From the NCBI GenBank assembly GCA_900547835.1, contig URIJ01000023.1:1-17290 (forward strand): a DNA stretch of 17,290 bases. Direction: 5' to 3'. Below, piece by piece: positions 4,915 through 14,196 of this stretch. The stretch is from an uncultured Collinsella sp. (GTDB lineage Bacteria > Actinomycetota > Coriobacteriia > Coriobacteriales > Coriobacteriaceae). The stretch's first letter is position 1, and each line of letters starts with the position of its first letter. Position numbers and translations under genes: made by a program. The notes under the pieces were generated by a model, which had not been told where the DNA came from, ran no database searches, and saw only the letters and a list, made by a program, of their open reading frames with translations.

Positions 4915-6774
4915 CTACTCCTCGCCCTCGAGCTTTTCGCTCGCCTCGAGCCACGCCATCTCCAGCTCGTCCATGGCGGCGTGAGCCTCGTCAATCTTTG
5001 CCTGCTGCTCGCCCAGCGCCGTGTAGTTGGTGGGATCGACCTGGGCCATGGCGGCCTCGGCCTCCTCCACGCGGGCGCGCTGCGTCTCCATCTTGCGCTC
5101 GAGCGAGCTCACCTCGCGGCGGAGCTTCTGGCGCTCGGCGTTGGAAAGGCCATTGGGCTGGCCGCTCGACTTGGGTTTTTCGGCCGCAGCCGCCGCAGCA
5201 CCGGTGTCGAACGTGCCGGTCTTGGCGCTCGGCGCGCCCACGGGCTCGCCCTCGGCGGTAGCGTTGCACAGACGCAGGTACTGGTCGACGCCGCCGGGCA
5301 TATGCGTCAGGTGGCCGTCGAGCAGCGCCCACTGCTGGTCGGTCACGCGCTCCATCAAGAAGCGGTCGTGCGTCACCAGGATCAGCGTGCCGGGCCAACC
5401 GTCCAGCAAATCCTCGACAATCGCGAGCATGTCGGTATCCAGGTCGTTACCCGGCTCGTCCAGGATGAGCACGTTGGGCTCGTCCAGGATCGTCAGCAAC
5501 AGCGACAGGCGACGGCGCTGGCCGCCCGAAAGATCGCCGATGCGGCTCCAGAGCTGCTGCGTCGTAAAGCCCAGACGCTCGCAGAGCTTCTCGGGCGAAG
5601 TCTCCTTGCCGTCGATGACGTAGTACTTCTTATAGTGGCTGAGCACCTCGCGGATCGTGTCGCCCATGTAGGGCTCGAGCTCCTCGAGCTGCTGCGACAG
5701 CACGCCAAAGCGCACTGTCTGGCCAATCTTCACGCGGCCGCGCGTGGGTTCAATCTTGCCCTGGATCACGTCAAGCAGCGTCGACTTGCCAGCGCCATTC
5801 TCACCCAAAAGACCATAGCGGTCGCCCGCACCGATGAGCCAGGTCACGTCGGAGAGCACCTGCTTGGGCGCGCCGTCGGTATCGGCATAGCCGGCATCCA
5901 CGTCGACCACGTCGATAACCTGCTTGCCTAGGCGGCTCACGGCGAGGCGCTTGAGCTCCAGCTCGTCACGCACGGGAGGCACGTCGGCGATGAGCTCGCG
6001 GGCGGCATCCACGCGAAACTTGGGCTTGGTGGAGCGCGCCTGGGCACCGCGGCTCAGCCACGCGAGCTCCTTGCGCGCCATGTTGCGACGGCGCTCCTCG
6101 GTGACGGCGGCCATGCGGTCGCGCTCCACGCGCTGCAGGATGTAGGCCGAGTAACCACCCTCGAAGGGGTCGACCTGGCCGTCGTGGACCTCCCACATGC
6201 TGGTGCAGACCTCGTCCAAGAACCAGCGGTCGTGCGTGACCACGAGCATCGCGCCCTGGCCGCGCTGCCAGCGGGCCTTTAAGTGACGCGCGAGCCAGTT
6301 GATGGTGCGCATGTCCAGGTGGTTGGTGGGCTCGTCGAGCATGAGCACGTCGTAGTCGCCGATCAGCAGGCGCGCGAGGTCCACGCGACGGCGCTGGCCG
6401 CCCGAAAGCTCGCCCACCGTGCCCTCCCAGGGCACATCGCTAATGAGGCCGGCCAGAATCTGGCGCGTACGCGGGCTCGAGGCCCACTCGTACTCGGGGG
6501 CGTCGCCCACAACGGCATGATGCACGGTATCGGTGTCGACAAGCTGGTCCTTTTGGCCGAGCAGACCGATCGTCGTGCCGCGGCGGTGCGTCACGCGGCC
6601 GTCGTCGGGCTCCAGCGTGCCGGCGAGCACGCTCAGCAGCGTCGACTTGCCGTCGCCGTTTTTACCGACAATACCAATGCGGTCGCCCTCGCCCACGCCG
6701 AGCGTCACGCTATCGAAAATATGCTTGGTGGGAAACTCTAGGCTGACGGAATCGCATCCCAAAAGAATCGCCAT
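4915..6774 (-). CDS. ABC-F family ATPase, Uup-like
   Basis: This 619-residue soluble protein has twin ABC ATPase domains and no membrane segment. The first ATPase shows Walker A GKNGDGKST (37-45), signature LSGGQ (123-127) and Walker B with LDEPTNHLD. A charged inter-domain linker follows at about 210-275. The second shows GENGAGKST (324-332), LSGGQ (415-419) and LDEPGNDLD, where Gly replaces the usual Thr. The C-terminus (about 545-619) is a charged coiled coil of the kind that binds nucleic acid in Uup. ABC-F proteins act on the ribosome, and Uup is linked to ribosome function and DNA repair. The start at 6774 is preceded by gaaggag and fits the first ABC strand; the frame is open 64 codons further upstream. 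An antibiotic-resistance subtype is unlikely given the Uup-like tail. Confidence 0.92.
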   Translation of the reverse strand: MAILLGCDSVSLEFPTKHIFDSVTLGVGEGDRIGIVGKNGDGKSTLLSVLAGTLEPDDGRVTHRRGTTIGLLGQKDQLVDTDTVHHAVVGDAPEYEWASSPRTRQILAGLISDVPWEGTVGELSGGQRRRVDLARLLIGDYDVLMLDEPTNHLDMRTINWLARHLKARWQRGQGAMLVVTHDRWFLDEVCTSMWEVHDGQVDPFEGGYSAYILQRVERDRMAAVTEERRRNMARKELAWLSRGAQARSTKPKFRVDAARELIADVPPVRDELELKRLAVSRLGKQVIDVVDVDAGYADTDGAPKQVLSDVTWLIGAGDRYGLLGENGAGKSTLLDVIQGKIEPTRGRVKIGQTVRFGVLSQQLEELEPYMGDTIREVLSHYKKYYVIDGKETSPEKLCERLGFTTQQLWSRIGDLSGGQRRRLSLLLTILDEPNVLILDEPGNDLDTDMLAIVEDLLDGWPGTLILVTHDRFLMERVTDQQWALLDGHLTHMPGGVDQYLRLCNATAEGEPVGAPSAKTGTFDTGAAAAAAEKPKSSGQPNGLSNAERQKLRREVSSLERKMETQRARVEEAEAAMAQVDPTNYTALGEQQAKIDEAHAAMDELEMAWLEASEKLEGEE

Positions 6775-6834
6775 ATGCCCTGCTCCTTCGTAGAAATTCA
6801 ACGTTGTCCATGATAGCAGCGAGCCCCACCCCAA

Positions 6835-6869
6835 ACCACCACGAAGGCGCCTGTCCCCTTTGTGGTGGT
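6835..6869. repeat. Intergenic hairpin upstream of the ABC-F gene
   Basis: Arms 6835-6847 (accaccacgaagg) and 6857-6869 pair over 13 bp, with one G-T pair, around a 9-nt loop. The G-T pair is a wobble only in plus-strand RNA. It sits between the pst terminator and the ABC-F start, in a position where neither neighbouring transcript clearly needs a terminator. It may be a dispersed hairpin element or a backup terminator. Confidence 0.5.
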
Positions 6870-6886
6870 CGTTTCGGTCGCAGAGC

Positions 6887-6922
6887 AAAAGGCGGGCCAT
6901 CTCCCGCAAGAGATGACCCGCC
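6887..6922 (-). terminator. Intrinsic terminator of the pst operon
   Basis: On the minus strand aggcgggtcatct and its partner form a 12-bp stem with one mismatch (arms 6891-6902 and 6911-6922) around the loop cttgcggg. TTTT follows at 6887-6890. It lies about 56 nt past the pstB stop and closes the pstSCAB transcript; no phoU intervenes. Confidence 0.75.
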
Positions 6923-6978
6923 TCTCCAATCAGTCCCGTGGCGACCGTGGCCGCCGCGGGCCTCAAGCATGTCCCGGA

Positions 6979-7847
<869 letters not shown>

Positions 7848-7851
<4 letters not shown>

Positions 7852-8774
7852 TCGGCCGTCATCTTCCTTGCCAGTTGCTTGCCCACGATACGGGCGATTA
7901 CGTTAAACAGCAGCACGCAGATCATCAGCAGTGCAGCGGTGCCCCAAACGATCTGCTGGGCCTCGGGGCTGCCCTCGCCGTAAATCTTGTAGATGTGCAC
8001 GGCGAGCGACTCACCGGGACGGAACACGTTCCAGGCGCAGGTGGGGCTCGACAGGTTAAAGCTCAAGAAGTTCAGACGCACCGGCGAGCTCATGCCCGAG
8101 GTAAAGAGCAGTGCCGCGGCCTCGCCAAACACGCGGCCGGCCGAAAGCACGATGCCGGTCACGATGGCAGGCATGGCCTCGGGGATCAGGATGTGCAGCG
8201 TGGCCTCCCAGCGGGTGAGGCCCATGGCCAGGCACGCATCGCGCTGGGCCTGTGGCACGTCCTCGAGCGCCTGCTGAATCACGCGTACCAGGATGGGGAT
8301 GTTGAACATGGTGAGCGCGACGGCGCCGGAGATGATGGAGTACTTCCACCCCAGCTGCACCGAGAACACCAGAAAGCCGAACATGCCGACGACAATGGAA
8401 GGCAGCGAGGACAGCGTCTCGATGGCAGTGGAGGCGATGTCGCGAACGGGGCCATCCGGTGCGTACTCGACTAGGAAGACCGCGCCGCCCAGGCTGATAG
8501 GCACCGAGATGATCAGGGTGATCAGCAGCAGGTAGAACGAGTCGAACAGCTGGTAGAGCACGCCGCCTTGGGTTCCGTTGGCGCGCGACGGCTCCGTGAG
8601 GAAGCCCGGCTGGAACAGCGTCGAGATGCCCTCGAACAGGATGTAGGCCACCATGGAAACGACGATGAGCATGACGATGGCGACGATTGCCGTCAACACG
8701 CCCGTGGCGATGCGGTCCTGTTTTTGGACACGCCCGAGTCTCGCCTCGTCGATGTGGATGCGCGTGCTAGCCAC
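7848..8774 (-). CDS. pstA: Phosphate ABC transporter permease PstA
   Basis: This 308-residue integral membrane permease forms the phosphate channel with PstC. Five to six hydrophobic helices are visible, beginning at ATGVLTAIVAIVMLIVVSMVAYILF. The inner-membrane coupling loop is ALEDVPQAQRDACLAMGLTRWEATLHILIPEAMPAIVTG, the EAA-type motif of binding-protein-dependent permeases. I place the start at the GTG at 8774. It has a strong aagggggcgaagg ribosome-binding site inside the end of pstC and overlaps the pstC stop by 8 nt. A TTG at 8798 would give 8 more residues but has no good ribosome-binding site. The stop overlaps the pstB start by 4 nt. Confidence 0.94.
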
Positions 8775-9675
8775 GAGCCTTCGCCCCCTTGCGGCCAATG
8801 AGGTGGATGATCAGGATGAAGATGAGACTCATGCCCATCAGCAGCAGGCCGAGCGCCCACAGAACATCGTCTTGGGCCGAGCCCTCGGCATAGACTGCCA
8901 TGGACGTGGTGAGCGTGGTGGTGATGGTCGAAGCCGGCGACAGCAGCGACGTCGGCATGGCCTCGATGCCGCCGATGACCATGCGCACGGCGAGCGTCTC
9001 GCCAAAGGCGCGGGTCATGCCCAAGATAACCGCGGTCATGAGCGACGGCATGGCGGACTTGAGCACCACGTGCCAGATGGTCTGCCAGCGGGTGTAGCCC
9101 AGCGCGAGCGAGCCCTGGCGGTAGCCGTCGGGCACGGCGCGCAGGCCATCGACCGAAAGCGTGGTCATGGTCGGCAGGATCATGACGGCCAGCACGATGG
9201 CGCCGGGCAAGATGCCCAGGCCCGTGCTCACGTGGAAAACGCTCTTCATAAGACCGACGACCACGTGAAAACCGATCAGGCCAAAGACGACCGAGGGGAT
9301 GCCGGTCAAAAGCTCAATGAGCGGCTGAAAGATCTTAGAGCCAAACTTAGGGCTAATCTCGACCGCAAAGATGGCAGAGCCGATGGCGATGGGCAGCGCG
9401 ATAAGCGTGGAGAGCACCATGACCGCAAACGAGGTGACGATCAGGGGCAGGGCGCCGGTATAGGGCAGGCCGTTTTCGGCTGTGTTGGCCAGGTCCCACT
9501 TGGTGCCGGTGAAAAACTCGACGACCGAGACGCCGTCCTTAACGAAAGCCGAGAGGCCCTTTTGGGCGACCATAAAGATGAGCGCGGCAACGACAAGCGT
9601 CACGAGCGCTACGCACGCGCCCGTGACGCCCAGGCCCACGTTCTCAAGGTCGCGCTTTGGCAGCTGTTTTGCCAT
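8767..9675 (-). CDS. pstC: Phosphate ABC transporter permease PstC
   Basis: This 302-residue permease is the partner of PstA. The first helix is GVTGACVALVTLVVAALIFMVA; a periplasmic stretch (DGVSVVEFFTGTKWD) and five further helices follow. FFTGTKWDL and LLTGIPSVVFGLIGF are typical of PstC. The EAA-like loop reads AVPDGYRQGSLALGYTRWQTIWHVVLKSAMPSLMTAV. The ATG at 9675 is preceded by ggaaagg, and the gene starts 24 nt after the pstS stop. Length and topology are normal for the family. Confidence 0.95.
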   Translation of the reverse strand: MAKQLPKRDLENVGLGVTGACVALVTLVVAALIFMVAQKGLSAFVKDGVSVVEFFTGTKWDLANTAENGLPYTGALPLIVTSFAVMVLSTLIALPIAIGSAIFAVEISPKFGSKIFQPLIELLTGIPSVVFGLIGFHVVVGLMKSVFHVSTGLGILPGAIVLAVMILPTMTTLSVDGLRAVPDGYRQGSLALGYTRWQTIWHVVLKSAMPSLMTAVILGMTRAFGETLAVRMVIGGIEAMPTSLLSPASTITTTLTTSMAVYAEGSAQDDVLWALGLLLMGMSLIFILIIHLIGRKGAKARG

Positions 9676-9699
9676 TGCAAACCTTTCCGGGGCGATTAC

Positions 9700-10641
9700 T
9701 TATTTAGCAGAGACCTTGCCGCTGGCGTCCTTGACGACCTTCATGGCAGAGACGGGGATGAAGCCCTGCTCCTCGACGAGCTTGCCCTGGACGTCGTCGG
9801 AAAGCATGAACTCCAGGAAGGCCTTGGTGGCCTCGTCGGCGTCCTTGGAGCAGTACATGTGCTCGGTAGCCCAGATCTTGAAGGAGTCATCAGTGACATT
9901 CTTGCTCTTGGGCTCGACGCCCTCGACCTTGATGGCGTTGAACTTGGAGTCATCGAAGTGCGAGAAGTCGAGGTAGGAGATGGCGTTATCGGTGCTGCCC
10001 ATCTGAGTCTGGACGTCGCCGGACTTGTCGAGCTCGGCGTCGCCCTTAAAGTCGACGGTCTCGTCGCCAAAGACGGCGGCCTCGAAGGTGGCGCGGGTAC
10101 CGGAGCCGGCCTTGCGGTTGAGGACGACGATGGTGGCGTCGTCGCCGCCGACCTCCTTCCAGTTGGTGATCTGGCCGGAGAAGATGCCCTTGAGCTGCTC
10201 GAGGGACAGGTCATCGACCTTGACGTTCTTAGAGACGACGGGGCCCATGCCCACGACGGCGACCTCGTGGTCGACGAGGTTCTTGACCTGGTCGGCCTCG
10301 AGCTTGGTCTCGGCGAAGACGTCGGAGTTGCCGATGGTGACGGTGCCGGCGGCAACAGCGGTCAGGCCCTTGCCCGAACCGTTACCCGAGCCGGAGACGG
10401 AGACGTCCGGGTTGGCATCCATGAACTTCTCGGCAGCGGCCTCGACGAGAGCCTGGAACGAAGAGGCGCCGTCGTAGGTCACCTCGCCGGAGACAGACTC
10501 GGCAGCGGCAGCGGCGCTGCCCTTGTCGGCGGCATCGGATGCGCCGGAGCCGCCGCACCCAACGAGACCGAGACCGACGATGCTGGCAAGACCACCAGCG
10601 AGGCCGAGGAACTGACGACGAGAATAAGCCTGATCGAGCAT
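9700..10641 (-). CDS. pstS: Phosphate-binding lipoprotein PstS, probable Tat substrate
   Basis: This 313-residue protein captures phosphate outside the cell and delivers it to PstC/PstA. The N-terminus carries a twin-arginine motif, SRRQFLG (7-13), a hydrophobic stretch and the lipobox LVGC with lipidated C29, so it should be exported folded by Tat and anchored as a lipoprotein. A Ser/Gly/Ala linker follows. The phosphate-binding signatures are GASSFQ (58-63), GSGNGSGKG (84-92), GNSDVF (104-109) and GSGTR (179-183). The start at 10641 is preceded by gaaaggaag; the frame is open upstream, including an ATG at 10659 without a good ribosome-binding site. It is the first gene of pstSCAB. I find no convincing Pho box in the leader, which holds a small hairpin at 10667-10683. 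Confidence 0.95.
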   Translation of the reverse strand: MLDQAYSRRQFLGLAGGLASIVGLGLVGCGGSGASDAADKGSAAAAAESVSGEVTYDGASSFQALVEAAAEKFMDANPDVSVSGSGNGSGKGLTAVAAGTVTIGNSDVFAETKLEADQVKNLVDHEVAVVGMGPVVSKNVKVDDLSLEQLKGIFSGQITNWKEVGGDDATIVVLNRKAGSGTRATFEAAVFGDETVDFKGDAELDKSGDVQTQMGSTDNAISYLDFSHFDDSKFNAIKVEGVEPKSKNVTDDSFKIWATEHMYCSKDADEATKAFLEFMLSDDVQGKLVEEQGFIPVSAMKVVKDASGKVSAK

Positions 10642-10828
10642 GATCTTCCTTTCATACATGCGATTCGCGGGCACCCTGCCCGCTTTGCTGTTTGGAAAGA
10701 TACGGCCCCGACCGGGCAGCGCCCGCGCCAACTGCGGTTTCTTACGGGCATCTGATAGACCCTTACCGCAAGCGCGACTCGGCTTTACAAACGAATAACA
10801 ATCCCCACCCAAGCATGGCACGCTTTTT

Positions 10829-10912
10829 ACACCAATAAAAACAAAGTTGCGGTGAAATAGTTCCTGCTTGGCCATCAAATGGCCCATTCTAGGAACTATT
10901 CCACCGCAACTT
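10829..10912 (-). terminator. Strong intrinsic terminator after the dipeptidase gene, copy A of a hairpin family
   Basis: Arms 10844-10865 and 10891-10912 pair over 22 bp with one mismatch, which is a G-U pair in minus-strand RNA. An inner 6-bp stem, ggccat-caa-atggcc, lies in the loop. On the minus strand the stem is followed by tttgtttttattgg, so it should terminate the HAD/dipeptidase transcript 21 nt past its stop. The same arm sequence, ttgcggtgaaatag, recurs at 14119. Confidence 0.8.
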
Positions 10913-10933
10913 AGATTGGGAAACCGCGAGACC

Positions 10934-12370
10934 TTAAAGCTCTAATTCATTCAAACGGAGGATCGCAACAATATAGATCTTGAGCGCCTGCTTGAGCTGT
11001 TCCTCGTTGGCGCACTCGTTGGGGCCGTGCATCTGGCCGCCCCACGAGGGCAGCTCCAGGCCGGTCTCCTCGGGGCCAAACGAGACGGCGCGGGCAAAGT
11101 TGCGTGCGTACGTGCCACCGCCCATGGCGAAGGGTTCGGCATGCTTACCCGTAAACTCGTTATAGGTGTCAATCAGCGCCTTCACGGCCGGGTCGTCGGC
11201 AGAGACCGAGAACGGCACCTTCGCGCGACCCAGCTGGCACGTCACGCCGAAACGGCCCACGAGCGGATCGAGCTGCTCGCGGATGGTATCGGCACTCGTG
11301 CTGTCGGGGAAGCGCACGTCGATGACCTGCTCAATGTGGCCATCCACCACGCGGATGACGCCGGGGTTGCACGTGAGCGGGCCAAACGCCGTGTTCGTCG
11401 CATCGATTCCCAGGCCACGACCATAGGCATCCGCGTGCACAAAGGCCAAGAACTTAACGAACTCGTGCTCGGCAGGCGTCAGCAGGCGCTCGTCGCGCGC
11501 ACCAAACGCATCCTCGGCCTCGCGCAGATACGCCACGATCAGGCCGACGGCATTGACCGTTCCCTCGGGCATCGAGGCATGACCGCCAATGCCGTGGGCG
11601 AAAATCTGCGCATGACCGTTATCGAGCGCCGTGATCTCCAGGCGGTCGGCGTTCTCAACGGGCGCCGGCAGCTCATCGACGGCAATCGCAAGCTCGCAGA
11701 TAGACTGCGACGGAATGGCGTTGCTCGCCTCGGCACCGCTCCAGGACACAATGCGCCCGCCGTCGATCTTGGAGCTCACAAACGTCGCCCCAAACTGGCC
11801 CTTCTCGGCATTGCAGACCGGGAACTCGGCATCGGGCGTAAACAGAAAGTCGGGGTCTGCGTGGTTCTCCAGATAATGGTGAACGTCGGACATGCCCACT
11901 TCCTCATCGCAGCCCAGCAGCGCGCGGAAGGTGTAGCGCGGCACAATCCCGTGCTTGAGCAGATAGGCGCCGGCGTAGAGCGACAGCACCGCCGGACCCT
12001 TGTCGTCGATAACGCCGCGGCCGAGCAGCCAGCCCTCGCGACGCTCCATCGCAAACGGGTCGGTGTTCCAGCCGGGGCCGGCGGGCACCACGTCCACATG
12101 GCAAATGGTCGCGAGCTGCTTGTCACCGCGGCCCGGGATATCGGCAATGCCCACATAGCCCTCGTCGTCGCTCGTCTGGTAGCCGAGCTTTTGCGCAATG
12201 CCGAGCGCGCAATCGAGCGCGTCACGGACCGGGCGGCCAAACGGCGCGCTGGGCTCTGCATCGGCAGAAACTGCCACGGACGGATAGCTCACCAGCTGCT
12301 CGATATCGGCGACGACATCTTCCCAGACCTCGTCGACATACTCGGCGACGCTCTGCTCCACCTGATTCAT
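10934..12370 (-). CDS. PepV-like M20 family dipeptidase (Sapep)
   Basis: This 478-residue cytosolic zinc metallopeptidase probably cleaves dipeptides during peptide nutrition. Visible catalytic groups are the HVDVVPAGPGW motif with metal ligand H91, the bridging Asp in GRGVIDDKGP (D122), the GCDEEVGMSD motif with general base E156 and metal ligand E157, the Asp in FTPDAEFPV, and the C-terminal His in GGQMHGPNE. The insertion GHASMPEGTVNA matches the lid domain of the PepV group. Length fits PepV (about 470). The start at 12370 follows a near-perfect aaggaggtc; the frame is open a few codons upstream without such a signal. It lies 53 nt after the HAD-IA gene and should share its transcript. 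A carnosinase-type substrate cannot be excluded. Confidence 0.92.
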   Translation of the reverse strand: MNQVEQSVAEYVDEVWEDVVADIEQLVSYPSVAVSADAEPSAPFGRPVRDALDCALGIAQKLGYQTSDDEGYVGIADIPGRGDKQLATICHVDVVPAGPGWNTDPFAMERREGWLLGRGVIDDKGPAVLSLYAGAYLLKHGIVPRYTFRALLGCDEEVGMSDVHHYLENHADPDFLFTPDAEFPVCNAEKGQFGATFVSSKIDGGRIVSWSGAEASNAIPSQSICELAIAVDELPAPVENADRLEITALDNGHAQIFAHGIGGHASMPEGTVNAVGLIVAYLREAEDAFGARDERLLTPAEHEFVKFLAFVHADAYGRGLGIDATNTAFGPLTCNPGVIRVVDGHIEQVIDVRFPDSTSADTIREQLDPLVGRFGVTCQLGRAKVPFSVSADDPAVKALIDTYNEFTGKHAEPFAMGGGTYARNFARAVSFGPEETGLELPSWGGQMHGPNECANEEQLKQALKIYIVAILRLNELEL

Positions 12371-12423
12371 GGACGACCTCCTTACCAATGAGCGGCAGCG
12401 TGCCCGCCCCTCACATCACATAC

Positions 12424-13086
12424 TTATATAGCGAAAAGTTTAGCAAGCTCGGCCACCGAGTGCACCACCGCATCGGCACCCGCGGCCTCGTGCTCCCCCG
12501 GCGCCGCCGCGCCCGAATAGATGCCGATACACGGCACACCCATCGCGTGCGCGCCCTCCACATCGTTAAAGCGGTCGCCGATCATCACGGCCTCGTCGGC
12601 CGTCGCACCGAGCGCCGCCAGCGCATCGCGGACCGAATCTGCCTTGGTCTCGCGCCCCTGCGGCGAATTCATGCCAACCACGGCTTCGAACTGGCAAAGC
12701 CCCAGCTCATGAACCATATCGATGCACTTCGCCTCCATGCGAGACGTCGCCACGGCCATACGCTTGCCCTGGGCGGCCAACCCATCCAGCAGCTCGGGAA
12801 TCCCATCGAACACGGGGTACTCCCCCGGTCCCAGCTCATCAAAAAAGGCGCGGTACTCATCGGCCACCACAAGCGACTCCTCGCGGGAAAAGCCATAAAA
12901 GTCGTGGAAGCTCTTCCACAGGGGCGGCCCGATCATGCGGCGCAGGTCACCCATCTGCGCCTCCGAAAACCCGCGCGCAGCCAGCGTCTTGCGCGTCGAG
13001 GTCATCACTGCCCGGCCCGTATCTGCCACCGTGCCATCAAAATCAAACAGCACGACCGGCCGTTTGCATATCTCCAGCGCCTCCAT
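12424..13086 (-). CDS. HAD-IA family phosphatase (phosphoglycolate phosphatase-like)
   Basis: This 220-residue cytosolic phosphatase has motif I DFDGT (D15 and D17), a helical C1 cap starting at about 25 with the IGPPLWKSF signature typical of the Gph/PpaX branch, motif II at ATSRM, the motif III lysine K148 (ETKADSV) and motif IV GDRFND (D171, D175). Substrates in this branch include 2-phosphoglycolate, pyrophosphate and other small phosphates; the exact one is unknown. I chose the ATG at 13086 because ggaagaggg lies 6 nt upstream. An ATG at 13092 and a GTG at 13119 are possible but poorly placed. The dipeptidase gene follows after 53 nt. The divergent DegV gene shares the upstream region. 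Confidence 0.88.
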   Translation of the reverse strand: MEALEICKRPVVLFDFDGTVADTGRAVMTSTRKTLAARGFSEAQMGDLRRMIGPPLWKSFHDFYGFSREESLVVADEYRAFFDELGPGEYPVFDGIPELLDGLAAQGKRMAVATSRMEAKCIDMVHELGLCQFEAVVGMNSPQGRETKADSVRDALAALGATADEAVMIGDRFNDVEGAHAMGVPCIGIYSGAAAPGEHEAAGADAVVHSVAELAKLFAI

Positions 13087-13157
13087 CGGCATCCCTCTTC
13101 CCCAGTTGATGATTTCCACACCACCACTTCAAACTGTTGACTATTCAACAATTGAAC

Positions 13158-13186
13158 CTGGCAATGTAGAGCAACTCCACTATACT
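13158..13186 (+). promoter_or_regulatory. Probable promoter of the degV-family gene
   Basis: CTGGCA at 13158-13163 and a strong TATACT at 13181-13186 are separated by 17 nt. The start codon is 56 nt downstream of the -10 box. A/T-rich short palindromes (gttgactattcaac and ttcaacaattgaa, 13135-13155) lie just upstream between the divergent HAD and DegV genes and could bind a regulator. Confidence 0.45.
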
Positions 13187-13242
13187 TGTCGCACTTTGCT
13201 TTCAGAAGGCGGCGCTGCCGCGCCCCAACGAAAGGTGCAATT

Positions 13243-14103
13243 ATGTCTTTTGCCATCATAACCGACTCCACGTCGGACATCTCCCCCGCCCGTGCCCAAG
13301 AGCTCGGCATTTACGTGATTCCGCTGCATGTGATTATCGAGGGCGAGGACCTGCTCGACCAGGTGCAGATTACCGCCGAGGAATACGTCGCCCGCATGGC
13401 TGGCTCCGAGCAGCTGCCGCACACCTCGCAGCCGAGCGCCGGCGAGTTCAAGGCGCTCTTTGACCGCGTGCTCGCCGACGGCCACGACAGCGCCATCTTT
13501 ATCTCGCTGTGCAGCGAGTGGTCCGCCTGCTACGCCAACGCGTGCCAGGTGGCCGATACCCACGAGCTCGACGTGCGCTGCATCGATTCGCGCACCGGCT
13601 CGGGCGCCGAGGGCCTGCTGGTGGAGTACGCGCTCGCCATGCGCGAGGACGGCCGCAGCCTGGACGAGACCGAGGCGCAGATCCGCGCGACGCTGCCCGA
13701 CGCCCACCTGCTGCTGATTCCCCGCACGCTCGAGAATCTCGTTAAGAACGGCCGCGCGCCCAAGCTCGCCGGCCAGCTCACGCAAATGCTCAACATTCGC
13801 CTGGCCGTTTCGCCGGAGTGGAAATCGGGCGAGATCAAGGCCATAAAAAAGGGCCGCGGTGCCAAGCGCATCGTTACCAACACCATGGCCGATTGCCTCG
13901 CATTTTTGGCCGAGTATCCGGGCTCCAGCGTGCGCGTGCTCACGACCGGCGCCGCCGAGGAGCAAGAGCTCGTCAACCAAGCGCTAGCAGGCCAAGACTA
14001 CGTGGACGCCGGCACCGGCCCCATCGGCTGCACCATCGCCACCCACGTAGGCGTCGACGCCACCGCCATCAGTTACTGCCCCCGCTACCAACCTGCCAAT
14101 TAG
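13243..14103 (+). CDS. DegV family fatty-acid-binding protein
   Basis: This 286-residue protein is of the DegV/EDD fold. Family members bind a fatty acid in a deep pocket and, as FakB, present it to the kinase FakA for phosphorylation. Typical blocks are the N-terminal ITDSTSDIS (6-14), HTSQPSAGEF (60-69), the ISLCSEWSACYANA block that replaces the commoner SSxLSGTYxSA, the IDSRTGSGAEGLLV stretch, and a C-terminal GPIGCTIATHVG. The missing SGT in the middle block suggests a different head-group contact. The ATG at 13243 follows aaaggtg and begins exactly at the family N-terminus. No FakA partner is in the window. It is transcribed alone and ends before the hairpin at 14119-14181. Confidence 0.92.
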   Translation: MSFAIITDSTSDISPARAQELGIYVIPLHVIIEGEDLLDQVQITAEEYVARMAGSEQLPHTSQPSAGEFKALFDRVLADGHDSAIFISLCSEWSACYANACQVADTHELDVRCIDSRTGSGAEGLLVEYALAMREDGRSLDETEAQIRATLPDAHLLLIPRTLENLVKNGRAPKLAGQLTQMLNIRLAVSPEWKSGEIKAIKKGRGAKRIVTNTMADCLAFLAEYPGSSVRVLTTGAAEEQELVNQALAGQDYVDAGTGPIGCTIATHVGVDATAISYCPRYQPAN

Positions 14104-14118
14104 GGCCACCCATACCAC

Positions 14119-14181
14119 TTGCGGTGAAATAGGGACTGTTTTTGGCTTATCAGCCGCAAATCAATCCCTATTCCACCGCAA
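14119..14181. repeat. Copy B of the ttgcggtgaaatag hairpin family
   Basis: Arms 14119-14135 and 14165-14181 pair over 17 bp with one mismatch. The flanking and arm sequence (ttgcggtgaaatag, ctattccaccgcaactta) is shared with 10844-10912, but the loop differs. It lies between converging ends of the DegV gene and the toxin gene. No T run follows on either strand, so it is less terminator-like than copy A. Confidence 0.75.
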
Positions 14182-14196
14182 CTTAGAAATCGGCAA

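Noticed and set aside
4420..5931. A 503-codon plus-strand ORF opposite the HAD and ABC-F genes
   Set aside because: It is an antisense shadow rich in Arg, Leu, Ala and His, without ribosome-binding site or recognisable motifs.
6775..6966. N-terminal extension of the ABC-F protein by 64 residues
   Set aside because: The extension passes through the intergenic hairpin and terminator, and the real ABC fold begins at the ATG with a gaaggag site.
8653..10755. A 700-codon plus-strand ORF opposite pstA, pstC and pstS
   Set aside because: It runs antisense to three genes with clear family motifs. The product is low-complexity (Asp, Gly, His and Arg-rich) with no domain, which is typical of GC-rich antisense frames.
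11027..12391. A 454-codon plus-strand ORF opposite the dipeptidase
   Set aside because: Same antisense artefact; the minus-strand dipeptidase has a complete set of catalytic motifs and an excellent ribosome-binding site.
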